A DNA stretch of 64,000 bases, taken from positions 6,597,501 through 6,661,500 of the forward strand of contig NC_052034.1 of the NCBI RefSeq assembly GCF_015832195.1. Reading direction: 5' to 3'. Below the pieces are notes generated by a model. It did not search any database and was not told the DNA's origin. It saw nothing but the letters and a program-made list of their open reading frames with translations. Of the stretch, positions 1-12,255 are shown one piece after another; the first letter of the stretch is position 1; each line of letters opens with the position of its first letter. This DNA is from Motacilla alba alba. Its lineage: Eukaryota; Chordata; Aves; Passeriformes; Motacillidae. Made by a program: the position numbers and the translations under genes.

Positions 1-51
1 CTTCGGCAGAGAGAAGCACCCTGCAAACCAGTGGCTGTAGTTTCCAGCAAG

Positions 52-100
52 GTGCTTGCCTTAGTGGGTGACTTAGTGGGTGCTTGCCTTAGTGGGTGAC
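52..100. repeat. 28-bp tandem duplication (1.75 copies)
   Basis: GTGCTTGCCTTAGTGGGTGA begins at 52 and again at 80. The second copy covers 21 bases of the 28-bp period. Confidence 0.85.
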
Positions 101-914
101 TGCCAATGACAAGCAGTTTTGCAGGGTACAGGGGCTTTTTTGATGCATCCTTGGCTGTCTGATGGAGAACAAACACTATTCTTACAAACTCACGCTCTGG
201 AAACAAACACAAAAGAAACTGGCAACTTAAAATAGCTCCATCTGTGTGCAGGCCATCTCTCTGAAAGACCTAATCTGACCATTCAGCTGTATTTACAGCT
301 CTCTCCTTTTGCTGAGGTATACTGAAAACACAAGCATTTTCTTCTGCATTTAACACTAATCCTAAAATCATCCCATCCTTGTATACTACAGGAATTATTT
401 GTACTACTTTTACCCTTGTTAAGAACAGCATTGCACACTAAGCTGTTTTTACAGAAATCAGTGAGACTTAACTACTCTCACAATCAAGTTTAGGGTGCCA
501 GGATCTGACCTAAGGTCATCATGCTAATGGAGTTCGTGCTGCTTTGGCAGCACCAGTTTTCTATCTACATATTGCAAAAAATACTTGGACTCAGCCTCTA
601 AAAGGTCCTGAGCAGTTGAGGTTCCCACCAAAGCCAGTGACTGTTGGATTTGTCCCATGTCAGTCCAGACTCTGCTCATCATGTTTATTTGACAGGCAAT
701 AACCTTTTTATTGAACCCAGCACATTACACTGATGATCCACTCGTCAGCAAATATGATTGCAATAATCACTCGGTATTTATTTAACAGCCAATTGCTGTC
801 TTTTGGGAAAGAGTCCATTTACATAGTTCCAAATTAAAATTAATACATTTTGTAATGGTTATTTAATAAAGGCCAAGGTAGGGGGCTTGTCTGCTGGTGA
901 GAGGTGAGGGTGGG
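101..914. other. Intergenic, no feature recognised
   Basis: AT-rich unique-looking sequence without a supportable gene or repeat. Confidence 0.6.
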
Positions 915-1075
915 AGACCAGGAATCTGCATGTAGTACTTGGTTCTGCCACTGACTTGCTGGATGACCTTGGGCAAATCACTTTGCTGCCACATTCTTTT
1001 TATTCCCTTGTAAAACTGGTATAATAGTACCCTGGTGCCACGAAGCTTAATTACTGTTTGTAAAGGATTTCAACC
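915..1075 (+). mobile_element. MIR-type SINE relic
   Basis: The stretch CTGCCACTGACTTGCT, then GGATGACCTTGGGCAAATCA, and further on CTTGTAAAACTGGTATAATA followed by TTTGTAAAGGATTT gives the ordered conserved blocks of MIR: the core, then the segment that in MIR reads CTGTAAAATGGGGATAATA, then the 3' tail. It is ancient and diverged, with no target-site duplication visible. Confidence 0.8.
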
Positions 1076-4000
1076 TCCCCAGCAAGGAGCTGCACGAATT
1101 CCCCCATAGCAGCCTGCTGACCCTGGCTGCAGGAAATGCATGCAGCTGTTTATCTGGAGGGATGTCTAGCTAGAAACACATTTGAGGCCAGTGAAGTATC
1201 TTTCTTTTAAGATAAAAGAAAACCTTCTTCCTCCTACGCTCGCCACCAGTGTCAGAACTTCCTATTGCTTTTAAGTGCAAAGTCTCATTTTCTCTGAATA
1301 TATGTATTCAGGAGCCTGGCCAACCCCCCTTGGTATCGATTCCCATTGATGAGGCATGTTGGAATTCTTTTCCCATCCCCAGCCTGGGCTTTCCTCATGT
1401 GATAGCATCAGACTCTCACTCCTTGTCCTGTTTCTTTCCTCTCCTTCTCCCACTCCTCCTTAGGAATATAAAGCACTTCAGAAATGGGACTGGGTTTGCA
1501 ATAAGTTACTTTAATTGGATTTTTTTTTTTTTTGGGTATTGGTATGCACAGGTTATCTTTAAATGATTTACTGATGTACTGCCAAGCACTGCTCATTTAA
1601 CCTCCTTCCTGCTCTCTTTGTGTATGGATTCCTCTAATGATACTGGCAAACAATCTTTTAGAGAGCGTGCCACACATTTCTGCAGTGAAAATCCCAAATG
1701 GAAAGCTACAGACACTGCCACTGCAGGGATGGCACGTCCCAGTCTCACAGCTTTTGGCACTCAGTCTCCAGAGGCCTGCATGGGCACCCAGCACCTTGCA
1801 GGGTGGGCTCTTACCCACCCCCAGCCCCAAGAAGGTAAAGGGGAGCTTTTTTTCCTTTCTGCCTCTTTTTTATTCCTTCCCTTTTTTTCTTTTTTTTTTT
1901 TTTTTTCCCTCCCTGTGATCGTTGAGCCACTCCGACGTGAATTTATGTGTGTAATCATCTGTGTTGTAATTGGCAGCCTGGCATATGAGTCACTAACCAA
2001 ATTAACTGAAGTTTCCTTTGGGGAAAAATGTAATCAGTTACTACACTCAGATACATTGCACCAAATTAACTCTTGCTGTTTGCACGGGTTTGGGCTGAGC
2101 TGCCTGATGGTTTCCTTCCCCAAAACACAGGAGAAGGCCAAGAACAGAGAAGGGTCAAAAGCCCCAGGGATGGAGATTTCTTTCTAAAATAGCTCCTGGA
2201 ATGTAATTTACAGTAGTTTTTACCCTAAGAGTTCAAAAATCACAAATAATATTTGCCCCATATGATGAGATTGACTTTAAAATCAGTAAGATGGAAAAAC
2301 ACACGTTTTGCTTGTTTGGGGCATTTAGTGCTTCACCATGTCAGCTTATGTTTGCAACTCAAATTGTCAGGCCTCTACTTTCAGTGGGAAAGCAAGCTGA
2401 GATATTCAGAGAATCCTATGATTCAAGAAGCTGGAGCTTTAAAAAAATCCTCTATTGCAGAACTAAGAGTAAGCTGCTCAGAGTTAGCAACACAGCACTT
2501 GTTTGGTTTTTGTCTGCACTGAAATCTGTTCGGTGCCCAAATCTAAGCAGCACTGTGGAAATAATTGATAATAATTTTTTGGTTTGCTGGCTGAATAAAA
2601 CAAAATTAGTAAAAACTTTAAGTGGAATGAAATATTTTATTTGATCTGAAATGAAACATCAAGTTAAAAATATTTTTTCTCTAAGAAAAAAATCAGATGC
2701 CTTCATTTAAAGTATCTTCATCTTTCAGGAGTTTCTTCCCCAAGTCTGGTAAATAGATCCAGTTCAGCTTGATCTGCAACTGTCAGAATAAAAAATATTC
2801 TACTAACCAGGTTAGAGGGGCTGACCCCCTGGTCTAGAGATCTGGTGTAGTGGGTGACTGAGGTGATGGAAGATTCAAAGAAGTGGTATTTGCTGCTTTC
2901 GAGTGTCAGGGGCCCAGCTATACAAACATGTAGGTACCAATCTCTTCAGTTTTAGCCTCTGGAGCTTTGGCATCTGATTTTTTGCTTTCACTTGAGGTTT
3001 GTAGAACTTCTCACTGAAGCCTTGGTGGAAGGTAAATCCATGAACCAGTATGAAGGGATGTGAAGGGAAGTAATGGTGGCTGAGGGACCAGGAGAGTTTC
3101 CAGGAGGACCCTCCAGCCCCTGTCCTGGGACATCCAACCACAGCCTCCTGGACAATTCAGATTTTCTAGTGTCTTCTGTGTAGGACTGAACTTGGCCAGT
3201 TAGAGAAAAACAATGTGTGGAACCCTGTGGAAGAGGGAGGAGGAAAGCTGCTGGGAGAACATAACCACGCTGGGCAAAATCTGTAATTCAGGCACAACCC
3301 CCCATACTGCTCAGGGGATATCCCTACCCCCTGCTGGAGGTATGAGCAGAAGATTAAAAAATTTTGGCCCTTGCTCCTACTGAAGTCAGTGAGCTGGCAC
3401 AGTGCAAATGAAGTTATGACACTTACTTTTATTTTAACCTTAAATTCTCTTCAAAAAGACTCTGAAAAGGTGTAGGATTTTTCTTTTTTTTCCCTTTATT
3501 TTCTTTCTTCCTTGCTGCCCCTGTAGAAATATAGCACAGGTGTCTCAGTACCACTGTGATTCTTTAGCATGACTCTGACTTCTGAGTACACTAATATTTC
3601 CTTTCTTTTTCATGTTCTCAATTTTTTTTCTTCATATATTTATTTTAATAGCTTGAACAATCTATTTTTGCAGTTGGAAGAATGCAAAATTCAATTTATC
3701 TCACAGAACACCTAAAATGAATTCAGGCAGAAAGGGGGTGGTGGAAGATTTAGGTCCTGACTGTAAGCTTTTGACTGGAGCCATTTGTCATTTTGCTTCA
3801 CGGATTGGAGCAATGAAGGTTTTATAGTGTGAGCCCTGAGAGTGACAGAGCTGGATGTGATTTCCCACTGTTGAGTAGGGTTCACGAGCAGCCTGTGCAA
3901 ATCCACACCTGCCTGAGACTGGTGTGGAGAGGGGCCGGGTTGGACAGTCCTAACTCTCATCCTCTGTCCTTGGTGTGGAATCAGCTGGGCATCAAGACTG

Positions 4001-4120
4001 GGATCACCTGGGCTGCCCATGGATACCAACATCCTACACACAGCACCTTCCTGGGAGCTGCTCCATGCCCTGACTAAGGTCTGCATGATGTTTACTGGTA
4101 CCTTAGTGCTGCAGAAATCA
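1076..4120. other. Intergenic, no gene; poly-T tracts
   Basis: Contains short poly-T runs (about 1,520 and 1,885-1,907). Open frames such as 1618-2187 lack splice support, family resemblance and coding-like composition. A short piece at 3,368-3,395 weakly resembles an old amniote repeat. Confidence 0.6.
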
Positions 4121-4188
4121 GAGGGAATCAGCTCCTGGAGGTGTGTTCAGTGCTGAGGGAATCACCTCCTGGAGGTGTGTTCAGTGCT
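4121..4188. repeat. 34-bp tandem duplication
   Basis: GAGGGAATCA(G/C)CTCCTGGAGG and the bases that follow occur at 4121-4154 and again at 4155-4188 with a single visible mismatch, which indicates a recent duplication. Confidence 0.9.
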
Positions 4189-7100
4189 GGAATTGTGTGA
4201 GGCCAAACTGGCTGTACATTCCAATCTTTTAGGGCACTGTCGGAGATCACAGGCTGAATAATCTTTTCAAGGGGTTCTGTCACTCTCTGCCTCCTGCTAA
4301 ATGGTGACAGCAATTTCAGCTGGGAGGATCAGCTTGCTGGGGCAAAGAACCACCTGTAGCAGAGGCTGTGGAGTCTGGCTTTTGTGGGCACGTGGAGCAC
4401 AGGGCTGGGCATATCTTCATGGGGCTACCAGAAATCCTCTTTGGAGAAGCCTTGGAAGGAGAAGGTGTTGAGGGTGAGTTGGTTCTTTCAGCCAAAGCAG
4501 AACTTCCCCAAAATGCCTCTTCAATGGAAAATGGAGCACAGAGAGCAGTGATGGTGGGGATGCTTTTTGGCTGCTGTAGGAGTGGGGGGAGCTGGGTGTG
4601 CAGACTCCTGATCCTTCCAGTCAGTTTCCACAAGTCTCTGCTTGTCAACACCCCCTTTCCCAAAGTTATTTCTCTTCCTGTCTGTTGCTGAGGGCTCTTG
4701 GATCCGAACACACCGCATTAGTTCTCACCTGCCATAGAAACCAGCAGTGCTGTAATAAGTGAGTGGGCTTCACTGCTCAGAGCTGGGCTCAGCTGGGGTG
4801 GGGACCTGGGCTCTTCTCTGCCAGGGAAGGGGACAGCAGGAGAGCAGGGCTGGGTCAGGCCTAGCTCCTGCCATGGCTGCACAGTCAGTGGGAGCTCTGG
4901 AGGGACTGAAGGGACACCTTTCTGCCTCGGCCCTTCACAGGGCAGTGCCGATGGCAGGGGTGGCACAACATCAGCCAGACATCCCACTGATGCACTTCCT
5001 TCCCCTGGCAGTGGCAAGGGCCTGGCCCCAGCACACCACTGCCAAACCAAGCACCCCAAACCCTCCCATTTCTACTCAGAGCAGGAGATGGAGGCAGAGC
5101 CAGGGAACAAGAAGGAAATGTCTGGGAAATGCTCCGTTGCTAACACAGCCTCTGTCGTGCTGCAGCCTCCAGCCTGCTCTGTCTGGGTGTCTGTCAGGAT
5201 GTGTGTGGTGCCCCAAGCTGTGAGGGGACAGGGATGTGCCAGCTGATCCTGCCCAAAGTGACTGCAGTTTCCCTTTGCCTCTGCATTATTAGGATTATGC
5301 CAGAGCTGCAGAAAGATCTTTGAGACGTGAATTGTAATCGATGCAAGGCAAAATTTGCACTTGGAGTGGTATAAATAGTGCATAAATATCCTTCTTGCTG
5401 TCTGCACTGAGGTGAGTCTTGTCTTCAGAGCTTCCACTGTTTTTATTGCTTTTTCCCCCTCCCTTCACAATACTGAATTGACTGACTTTATCTTGGCACT
5501 TTCTGTGTCTTGCCAAAAGAACAAACTCAAAATAGCTTTCCAGGGTGCATTTTGGATGTTTTTTTTCCTATGCCACTGAAAGAAGAGATGGTTGTTCCAA
5601 AGAATGCAATTTATTTTACCCACTTTCACCCTGAGTTTATACATGGGCCATTAGCTGCCAGCTGAGTGGTAAACACATAAATGGTGGAGGTAATGCCTAC
5701 ATCTTGGATCCACTTGCTCCAAAAGCTTTTCCCTTCTCCCTAGCTGTGGTTATGAGCTAGCAAAACTCACTTAAACCTTTTCCACCAGCAGAATTAACTT
5801 CCATTAATGTTATGAGTGCTTCAGGCAAAAGAGCATTAGTCTGTTACACCTCCTCTGAGAGGCCTCCTCTGCGGGGTTGAACAGGTTGAATGACAAAGCA
5901 GCCATTTAAAAACCTGTCTGAAGATCCTTCACCAAGAAGGGGGAGTTTTGTAGCTAAGTTGTTTGGGAAGTGGAAAGTCTCAGTGCAGTTCCCAGATCTT
6001 CAGGAGTCTTTTGGCATCAATCTGGAATCTGCAATCTCTGGTTTTTCTGACCCACATCTTTTTTTGTAGCATCTTTTTCCTCTGGAAAAGGCTACTGATG
6101 AATGGCCATAGTGGTGGAAAATGGAATTCTTAATCTCCCTGAGCTCTGATGGTTTGGGTATGAAAAGGGATGCAACACCTCTCCCTTCTTGTGCCTTCCC
6201 TGGCCTTGTTTAGAGTGGGAGACCTGACTTCAAACACGAGCATACAGTGCAGCACAAATATGAAATGTAAATGATTTTGAGCATCTTGTAATCTCTTGTC
6301 CATGTAATTTCAAGTTCACTGGTGCTGGTGCAGTGACTGCAATCTCATCCTGCACCTTGGTAGGTTGGGTTCTGCACAGGTCTCAGGGAATTTCTGCATA
6401 GTTACAGGATCCTCGGGAACAGGCAGAGCCTACTTTACTTAGTAATGGAGTAGGCTGTGAACAGGTCTGTTGTTGGAGCATTTATTGTTTTTCAACTTAA
6501 GTTATGGTTTCATATAAATAATATATGTAGCTAGTCAATGCTTGGGAAATGCATTCTTTTCCTTGTGAAATATTTATGGACTTCAGTGCCTACTAAGTAC
6601 CCAGTCAATTTTGAGAATACAGCTCGAGTGAGAAGGCTTGGTTGCCTTTAAAGTCTTGGCCAGGGTGGGACAGATCTGTTAGCTGAGAGATACTGGAAAT
6701 CTGATTTTTTATCCATTGATTTGTCCCCCTCCTTCCCCCCCTCTGTGTGGGGTCTGTGCATGCCCCCTCGGATTTGGAAATTGAATTGATATTGGTGGAG
6801 TTTTTGTACTGACAGAAAAGACAATGGAATCCTCTACATCAGTAGGGAACATGCATGGTATGACCTGGTAAAAAACATAATTCACACTGAAATAGAAATC
6901 TGCTGGGATTTTCACCTGTCAATCAAATAATAAAAATTATTGGAATATTTTCTATAGCAAATTATTACCTCCAAAATGCTGTCACTGTTCACATGTGGTG
7001 CTATTTTTCCCAGTGTAGAATTCCCATATGTGGCTTCTGCATTTCTCACATCTTCTGAGGGAAAATGAGAATTACCCCAGATATGGATTTACTGGTGGGA

Positions 7101-8782
7101 TTGGCCAGAGTGATTTGGGATCATCTGAGACCCCCTGGGAGCTCTCCAGTCTGGGGAGAGGTGTTCCCATGGAAAAACATTTTGATTTTTTTGGTGATTT
7201 AAGACAAAGAAACAGCATGCTCAGCCTTTACCTCAGGTAATAATTCAGCCTCCTGATTCACTGTTGGGAATCGTCACTTTTTTTGTCACAGGGCTCTGTC
7301 CTGCTCTTAGACTGGATGACAAGACTTTGGAATACATGAGACTTCAAACAAGTGGACACCTGAATTTTATTTTGGTTTTTTTTTTTCAAGAATTCAGCAT
7401 GTCAGCACATGAAACAGGCACTTGGGTTGTAGTGGTGGGTGAGCACTTTGAGGGACTGGAGCAGAGATGGCTGAAAATCTGCCACGATGGAATTCAGTCC
7501 TGAAAAATCCACCCTGAACCCAACAACTTGCAAATCTGTTTGAACTGATTCAAGTCATCTGAACCATTTAAATTGTCTTTTTCTTTAATTGTCCAGCTCT
7601 GACTCCTGCAGGCTGGAGCAGCCAGCACTGCCACAGACCAATGACAAGCTGCTTTTGCAACACTTACTGCAGTTTCCTGCTCTGGTGGCCTGTGAATGGG
7701 TGATTTTTTTTTTTTCCTTAATAAACAGCCCTCACGTATCTGTCTGAAAGCCACACCATTAAAGCCTTAACTCAGCAATCTAAAATGACGTATTTTTTCC
7801 CCTTACCTACATGTCAAATCATAAACATCAGCCTCAGTAATAAATATTTCTATTTTATATGTATATTTTTATGCCTTTGTCCCAGTTGGATTTTCAAGGC
7901 TAAGGGCTTCAGTGTGAGATCCTTGCTGCATGTTTAACAAACAAATAGTGAAAAATACGGTATGCTGATGTGGAGATTATTATACATAAATCATTGAAAA
8001 ATGCTCTTTTTGAGAGGAGAGAATCACAAAAAGAGTCATTGACCTGAATAAAAGAAGCTCAGCTGTACTCCAGAGAATTTGCCATTTTCGATACATGTTA
8101 GTGCTTGCTAACAATTGTAATTTATTAATCCTGTTCTCTCTTCTTTTCCTCCATACTTGCACATTTGATTTTTACTGTAAGCAAGAATTGTATTTATTTT
8201 CTAAGAGTGCAAATTGATCTTGTGGTCACTGATAAACACTAAAAGCTACTTGATAGTCAAGATAATCTCTCAAAAGACCCATAACCAAAGTAGGTAGAAA
8301 GACCTCCTCACTAGATCATTCAATTTTAATATTTCTAAGAGAAAAAGCAGTATTTGCATCCTGAAACAGAGCCAAGGATATTCTGCCTGATTTGCAGGTC
8401 ATAACTCTCCTCATGGTCTGTTTGGAAACAGAAGCTCCCTGCTTGTGCAAATTGATGGAGCTCTGCTGCCCCAAATGAAATACAGCCAGCTCTGCTGATA
8501 CACTCCAGGATGCAGAGCAGGGAGAGGATTTTTTCATAATATCTGCAGAACCAGGATGTCTGTTTTGCTATTTAAATGGGAGCTGAGCCCTTGAAAATCG
8601 TGTTTCTCATGCAGAGAAACCAGAAACAGTTTAGAGAGCCCAGGTACCTTGTTTTTAATTCCATATCAAGTGTACCTGTAATGCAGAGCTGTTGTGCAGG
8701 AACTATCAGGAACTGCTTCCACCCTTGGCATCCCAAAGCTCCCAACTCATGAATTCATATCCATGTACAGGATTTATATCGG
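4189..8782. other. Intergenic, no gene recognised
   Basis: A GC-richer part (about 4,320-5,230) has overlapping open frames on both strands, but CpG is sparse and no protein family, splice pattern or promoter was recognised. The remainder is AT-rich. Confidence 0.6.
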
Positions 8783-8915
8783 CATATATATATATATATT
8801 TATATATATAAATATAAATACAAATATATATATGTAAATACAAATATATAAAAAAGACAATCACATCTGCTGATTATATAAATATAAATATAAATATATA
8901 GGCACCTTCATGTGC

Positions 8916-8951
<36 letters not shown>
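8783..8951. repeat. AT-rich microsatellite, (TA)n and (AAATAT)n-like
   Basis: Alternating TA runs interrupted by AAATAT units, including an uninterrupted (TA) run at about 8,919-8,952. A (TATATA)-encoded open frame here is spurious. Confidence 0.95.
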
Positions 8952-8954
<3 letters not shown>

Positions 8955-9016
8955 CACCTTCATGTGCCTACTTGCACCAACAGATGTGATTGTCTTTTTT
9001 TTATATATTTGTATTT
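8836..9016. repeat. Long inverted repeat flanking the TA microsatellite
   Basis: The left arm 8836-8869 (34 nt, ending GACAATCACATCTG) is the reverse complement of the right arm 8981-9016 (starting CAGATGTGATTGTC), except for two extra Ts in the right arm. The 111-nt spacer holds two copies of AGGCACCTTCATGTGCCT (8900-8917 and 8952-8969), each of which is itself a 6-bp-stem hairpin, separated by (TA)n. Confidence 0.9.
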
Positions 9017-12000
9017 GATTGATTGTCTTTCTCCCTTTCTCCTCATGCCTCTGTTTTCCACATTTTTGGAGTATTTTATACAGCCAGAACTGAATTCTGC
9101 AAAGGACAGGACAGGAATTAAGCAGAGTCCAGCGTGAGGTAATCCTACCTCAGTAAATATCCAGTTCTGATCTGTAAGCACCAGATGTGTGTGGGAAATA
9201 GAAGTTTTCTCTCTCCCAACACTTCTCCCAGGTACCTGTAGAATTGTCATTGAATTCAGCTGCAGGCTCAGCACCATGTTTTGTTTTATTTAACAAATGT
9301 TGACTTTTTTTTTTTTTAATAAGAGCTCTTTTCTTCCTTTTTCTTCCTTTGACAACATAGAATTTGTCTGAGGAGTTTCTTTTGAGGTCTTCCTTGAGTA
9401 TGTTGTAAATTTACTGACATAAGGAACTGAGTATCTGCTCACTAGTTCTTGGGGTTCCCCCTCATTTGCAGCCCCTCTCTCTGAAGGTGGGCTGTGATGT
9501 GCCTGCCACTCCACTCAGGTTTTAAATCTTACTCAGGTTCCGTAAGTGCTGTGCAAAGCTTAGCTCTTCTCTAGTCTGGAAATGATTTTTTCCCCTGTCA
9601 TGTGATTAAGATGAGGTCCTTGCTTGCTAGAACACCAAACTCCCCCCACTGCTCCTCTTCAGTGCCTGGAAAAGTAAAAAAGTATTGGGGGAGAAGAGAT
9701 GAAATAAACCAGCATGCCAAGAGAAATATCCAGGAATTATGTGGTTTATTTCTGTCATATATTTTAGTAAAGTCTTAATGTGGATACAAGAGTATCTGTC
9801 TTTGTAGATAAATTCCTGTATTCTTAGCATTTATTGAATCAGCAATGTCCCCATCCATTATGTAACAGGAGCAGCTGGTCAGCCTTTCATGTGATGTGTA
9901 GTTTCCTTTCCTCCTCATAGTAATGACAGAAAAATGCCATTATTCTTCAGCACCTTTCAGCTAATATTCTTTCAGATTGTCATCCTCACTTCTATGTAAA
10001 TGCAGACCCTAATTTAGAAGAATTAGCTTTGATTAAAGTGTTTATTTTATACTGGTGGGGTTGGGAAAGAGCTTCTTTCCAAAAGGGAACTCAAACAGGT
10101 TAAAGAAACTTCTGTCAGCATCATCCCTCCTGTGTGCCTGAGCAGTTTTGGAAAGAGGGATCTAATTATTGGCCTCAGTCAAAGAAAGTGAGCTGAAAGT
10201 CTGTATTTTACAATCCTCTCCACCATAGGCACATCTCTGACCCTCTGAGAAAACCTGCCACAGCCTCCCTCAACACTGGGACATCAGAGGATTCTTTGGC
10301 ACATTTCCAGACTATGCCTTCCTTCCCTTCTCCCTGGATTTATTTATTATGTATGTTGGGGAAAATGTGACACTAGTGAAAATTTGATGTTGGTGGTTTG
10401 AAACCTTTCTTGCTGAGAACTCCCTGATTTCCACTCACCTGGTGCATCCCACAGAGGTTTGCAGTTCCTCAGCCCCCAGTGAGGAGCAGTCAGTGCCTGA
10501 AGGGAGTTCTGTTCTCCAGCAGCTACAGAGCTGCAGCACAGGGATCATCTGCTCCCAGCTCTGCAAGGACCTTGCACAATTCCTGCCAGTGACTCTCCAA
10601 GACAAGGAACAAAAATTAACAGACAGCAATGTACAGAAGTCAGAGCAGCAGCCCAGGCACCTCTTGCACATAGGCTCTTGCTTCTCTAAATGATGGTTTA
10701 GTGTAAAGAACACATCTTTTATTTTCTATTAAACAAACAAACAAACCCAATGACACTTTTTGGGAAATTATTGGAGTTTGGGGTTTGATTCACAGCCTGC
10801 TGAGGTAAGAGAAAATGCTTCTCATTCTGTGTGTATTGTTTTGAGGTTTTTTTTTTAATTTGGTGTCAGTGGCAACCTCAAAGTGGGGCAGATGTTAAAT
10901 GTCTGGTATCAAACCAAGGACTCTCTTCTAAAATGCTGAGTAAAGCTGGCTAGAAAGCAAAACATGTTTTAGGGAAAATGGGGATGTTTTAGAGTTTTTG
11001 TCTCATCAAAATGAAAATAGGAAGGAAGAGCAAGTGAGCAAACAGGTTCAGCTCCCAGCATGCCAAAGCCTGAGGATATTTCTATAGGATGCAGGAGACC
11101 AGGGTTCATGTTTATAGTCTAAAACACCTCCTTGAGTGGGATCAAGCTGTTGAGCACAATTGCTCTTGTTGGGTTGGTCCTGACTTCATAAAAATCCCAT
11201 TTCTTGGGGCAGAGGAGAGAGGATGACCCCAAGGTTGAGATATTTGCAGTGGCTGTGGGAAGACTGTGTCAAATCCTTGCTCTGCTTTATTTGGAGCCAA
11301 CTCAACCTTTCCTGTATCACATGGTGTAAATCCACATCACCAGGGAATGTGCTGACCACTGGCCATGCTGGGATCCTTTCCCAATCAGTTTTTGTCCATC
11401 AGTCTCAAGCTGAGCAGGAAGATTCTTCCCAGAAAACCTTTTGTGAAAATGATGTGTTGCCTGCAAAGCATTTCAGTTCTGAGAAATCAGGATTTTCTTT
11501 CCTACTGCCCCCCAAAAGAATGGAAAAACCCAAACCCCTCTAGGTGGAAAATGCCTGACTAACACCAGCACTGTACTCTGATGAGGTCAATTGCCCACTT
11601 GCCTCCTTCCAGCATTTGTGTCTTTTTATTTCAAAACAGTTTGAGAGCTGCTCTTCTGGCAGGAAATTGCAAAAAAGCCAAGGCTGCATTTAAATTCAGC
11701 TGCAGCTTGCACCGAGGGCAGTTTTGAAATAATCTTTATATAGAAGATGTTGTCTCAACTACCTATTGAACACATTGAACCTCCCCCGTGCCTAATCTCC
11801 CTGCTTTGCACAAAACACAACATTTATCTCAGAAACACCAGAACCTGTACCAGAATTTATCTCATAAAGAAAGAGGCCTGCAAAAAGAAGCTTTAGCAAC
11901 AGAAGCAATAAGTCCATCCCAGAGGGACTTTCACTGTCACATGATGACTAACAGGGAATGTGTATGCTGAGAAGGGAGGGGAAAACTGATAAGGGGGTCA

Positions 12001-12089
12001 GAGAGGTTGAAAACACAGATTCTATTGGCATTAGAAATGTGACCACTATAAGCAGCATGTCCAGGGATCAGCTTTCCTAGACAGCAGAT
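9017..12089. other. Intergenic, no gene recognised
   Basis: No supportable exon or repeat beyond short poly-T runs (9,306-9,319) and an (AAAC)n-like patch near 10,732-10,746. Confidence 0.6.
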
Positions 12090-12255
12090 TACTGGTTGTA
12101 TTCCTACCTCTGCTGTTGGTCTCTTGAAGGGTTCTCAGATAAATAACTTTCCCCTTTGTGCTCCTGTTTCCCCTCACTGTAAAGTGCTGTCAGTGGTGTT
12201 TGTTGCCTTTGTAAAGCACTTTGAGTTCCGTGGGCAAAAGGGAGGTGTTAGAGTT
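12090..12255 (+). mobile_element. MIR/CORE-type SINE relic
   Basis: Ordered blocks are present: TACCTCTGCTGTTGGTCTCT, then GTGCTCCTGTTTCCCCTCAC with TGTAAAG, and later TTTGTAAAGCACTTTGAG with GGGCAAAAGG. The last block matches the 3' part shared by ancient amniote SINEs (GTAAAGCGCTTTGAGATCC type). It is diverged and truncated. Confidence 0.7.

Noticed and set aside
1618..2187. 189-codon + strand open frame
   Set aside because: It includes long poly-T-encoded Phe/Leu/Ser runs, shows no family resemblance, and is overlapped by open frames in other phases.
4320..5230. GC-richer block as a CpG-island promoter or exon cluster
   Set aside because: CpG dinucleotides are sparse and no TATA, splice or protein signature was identified.
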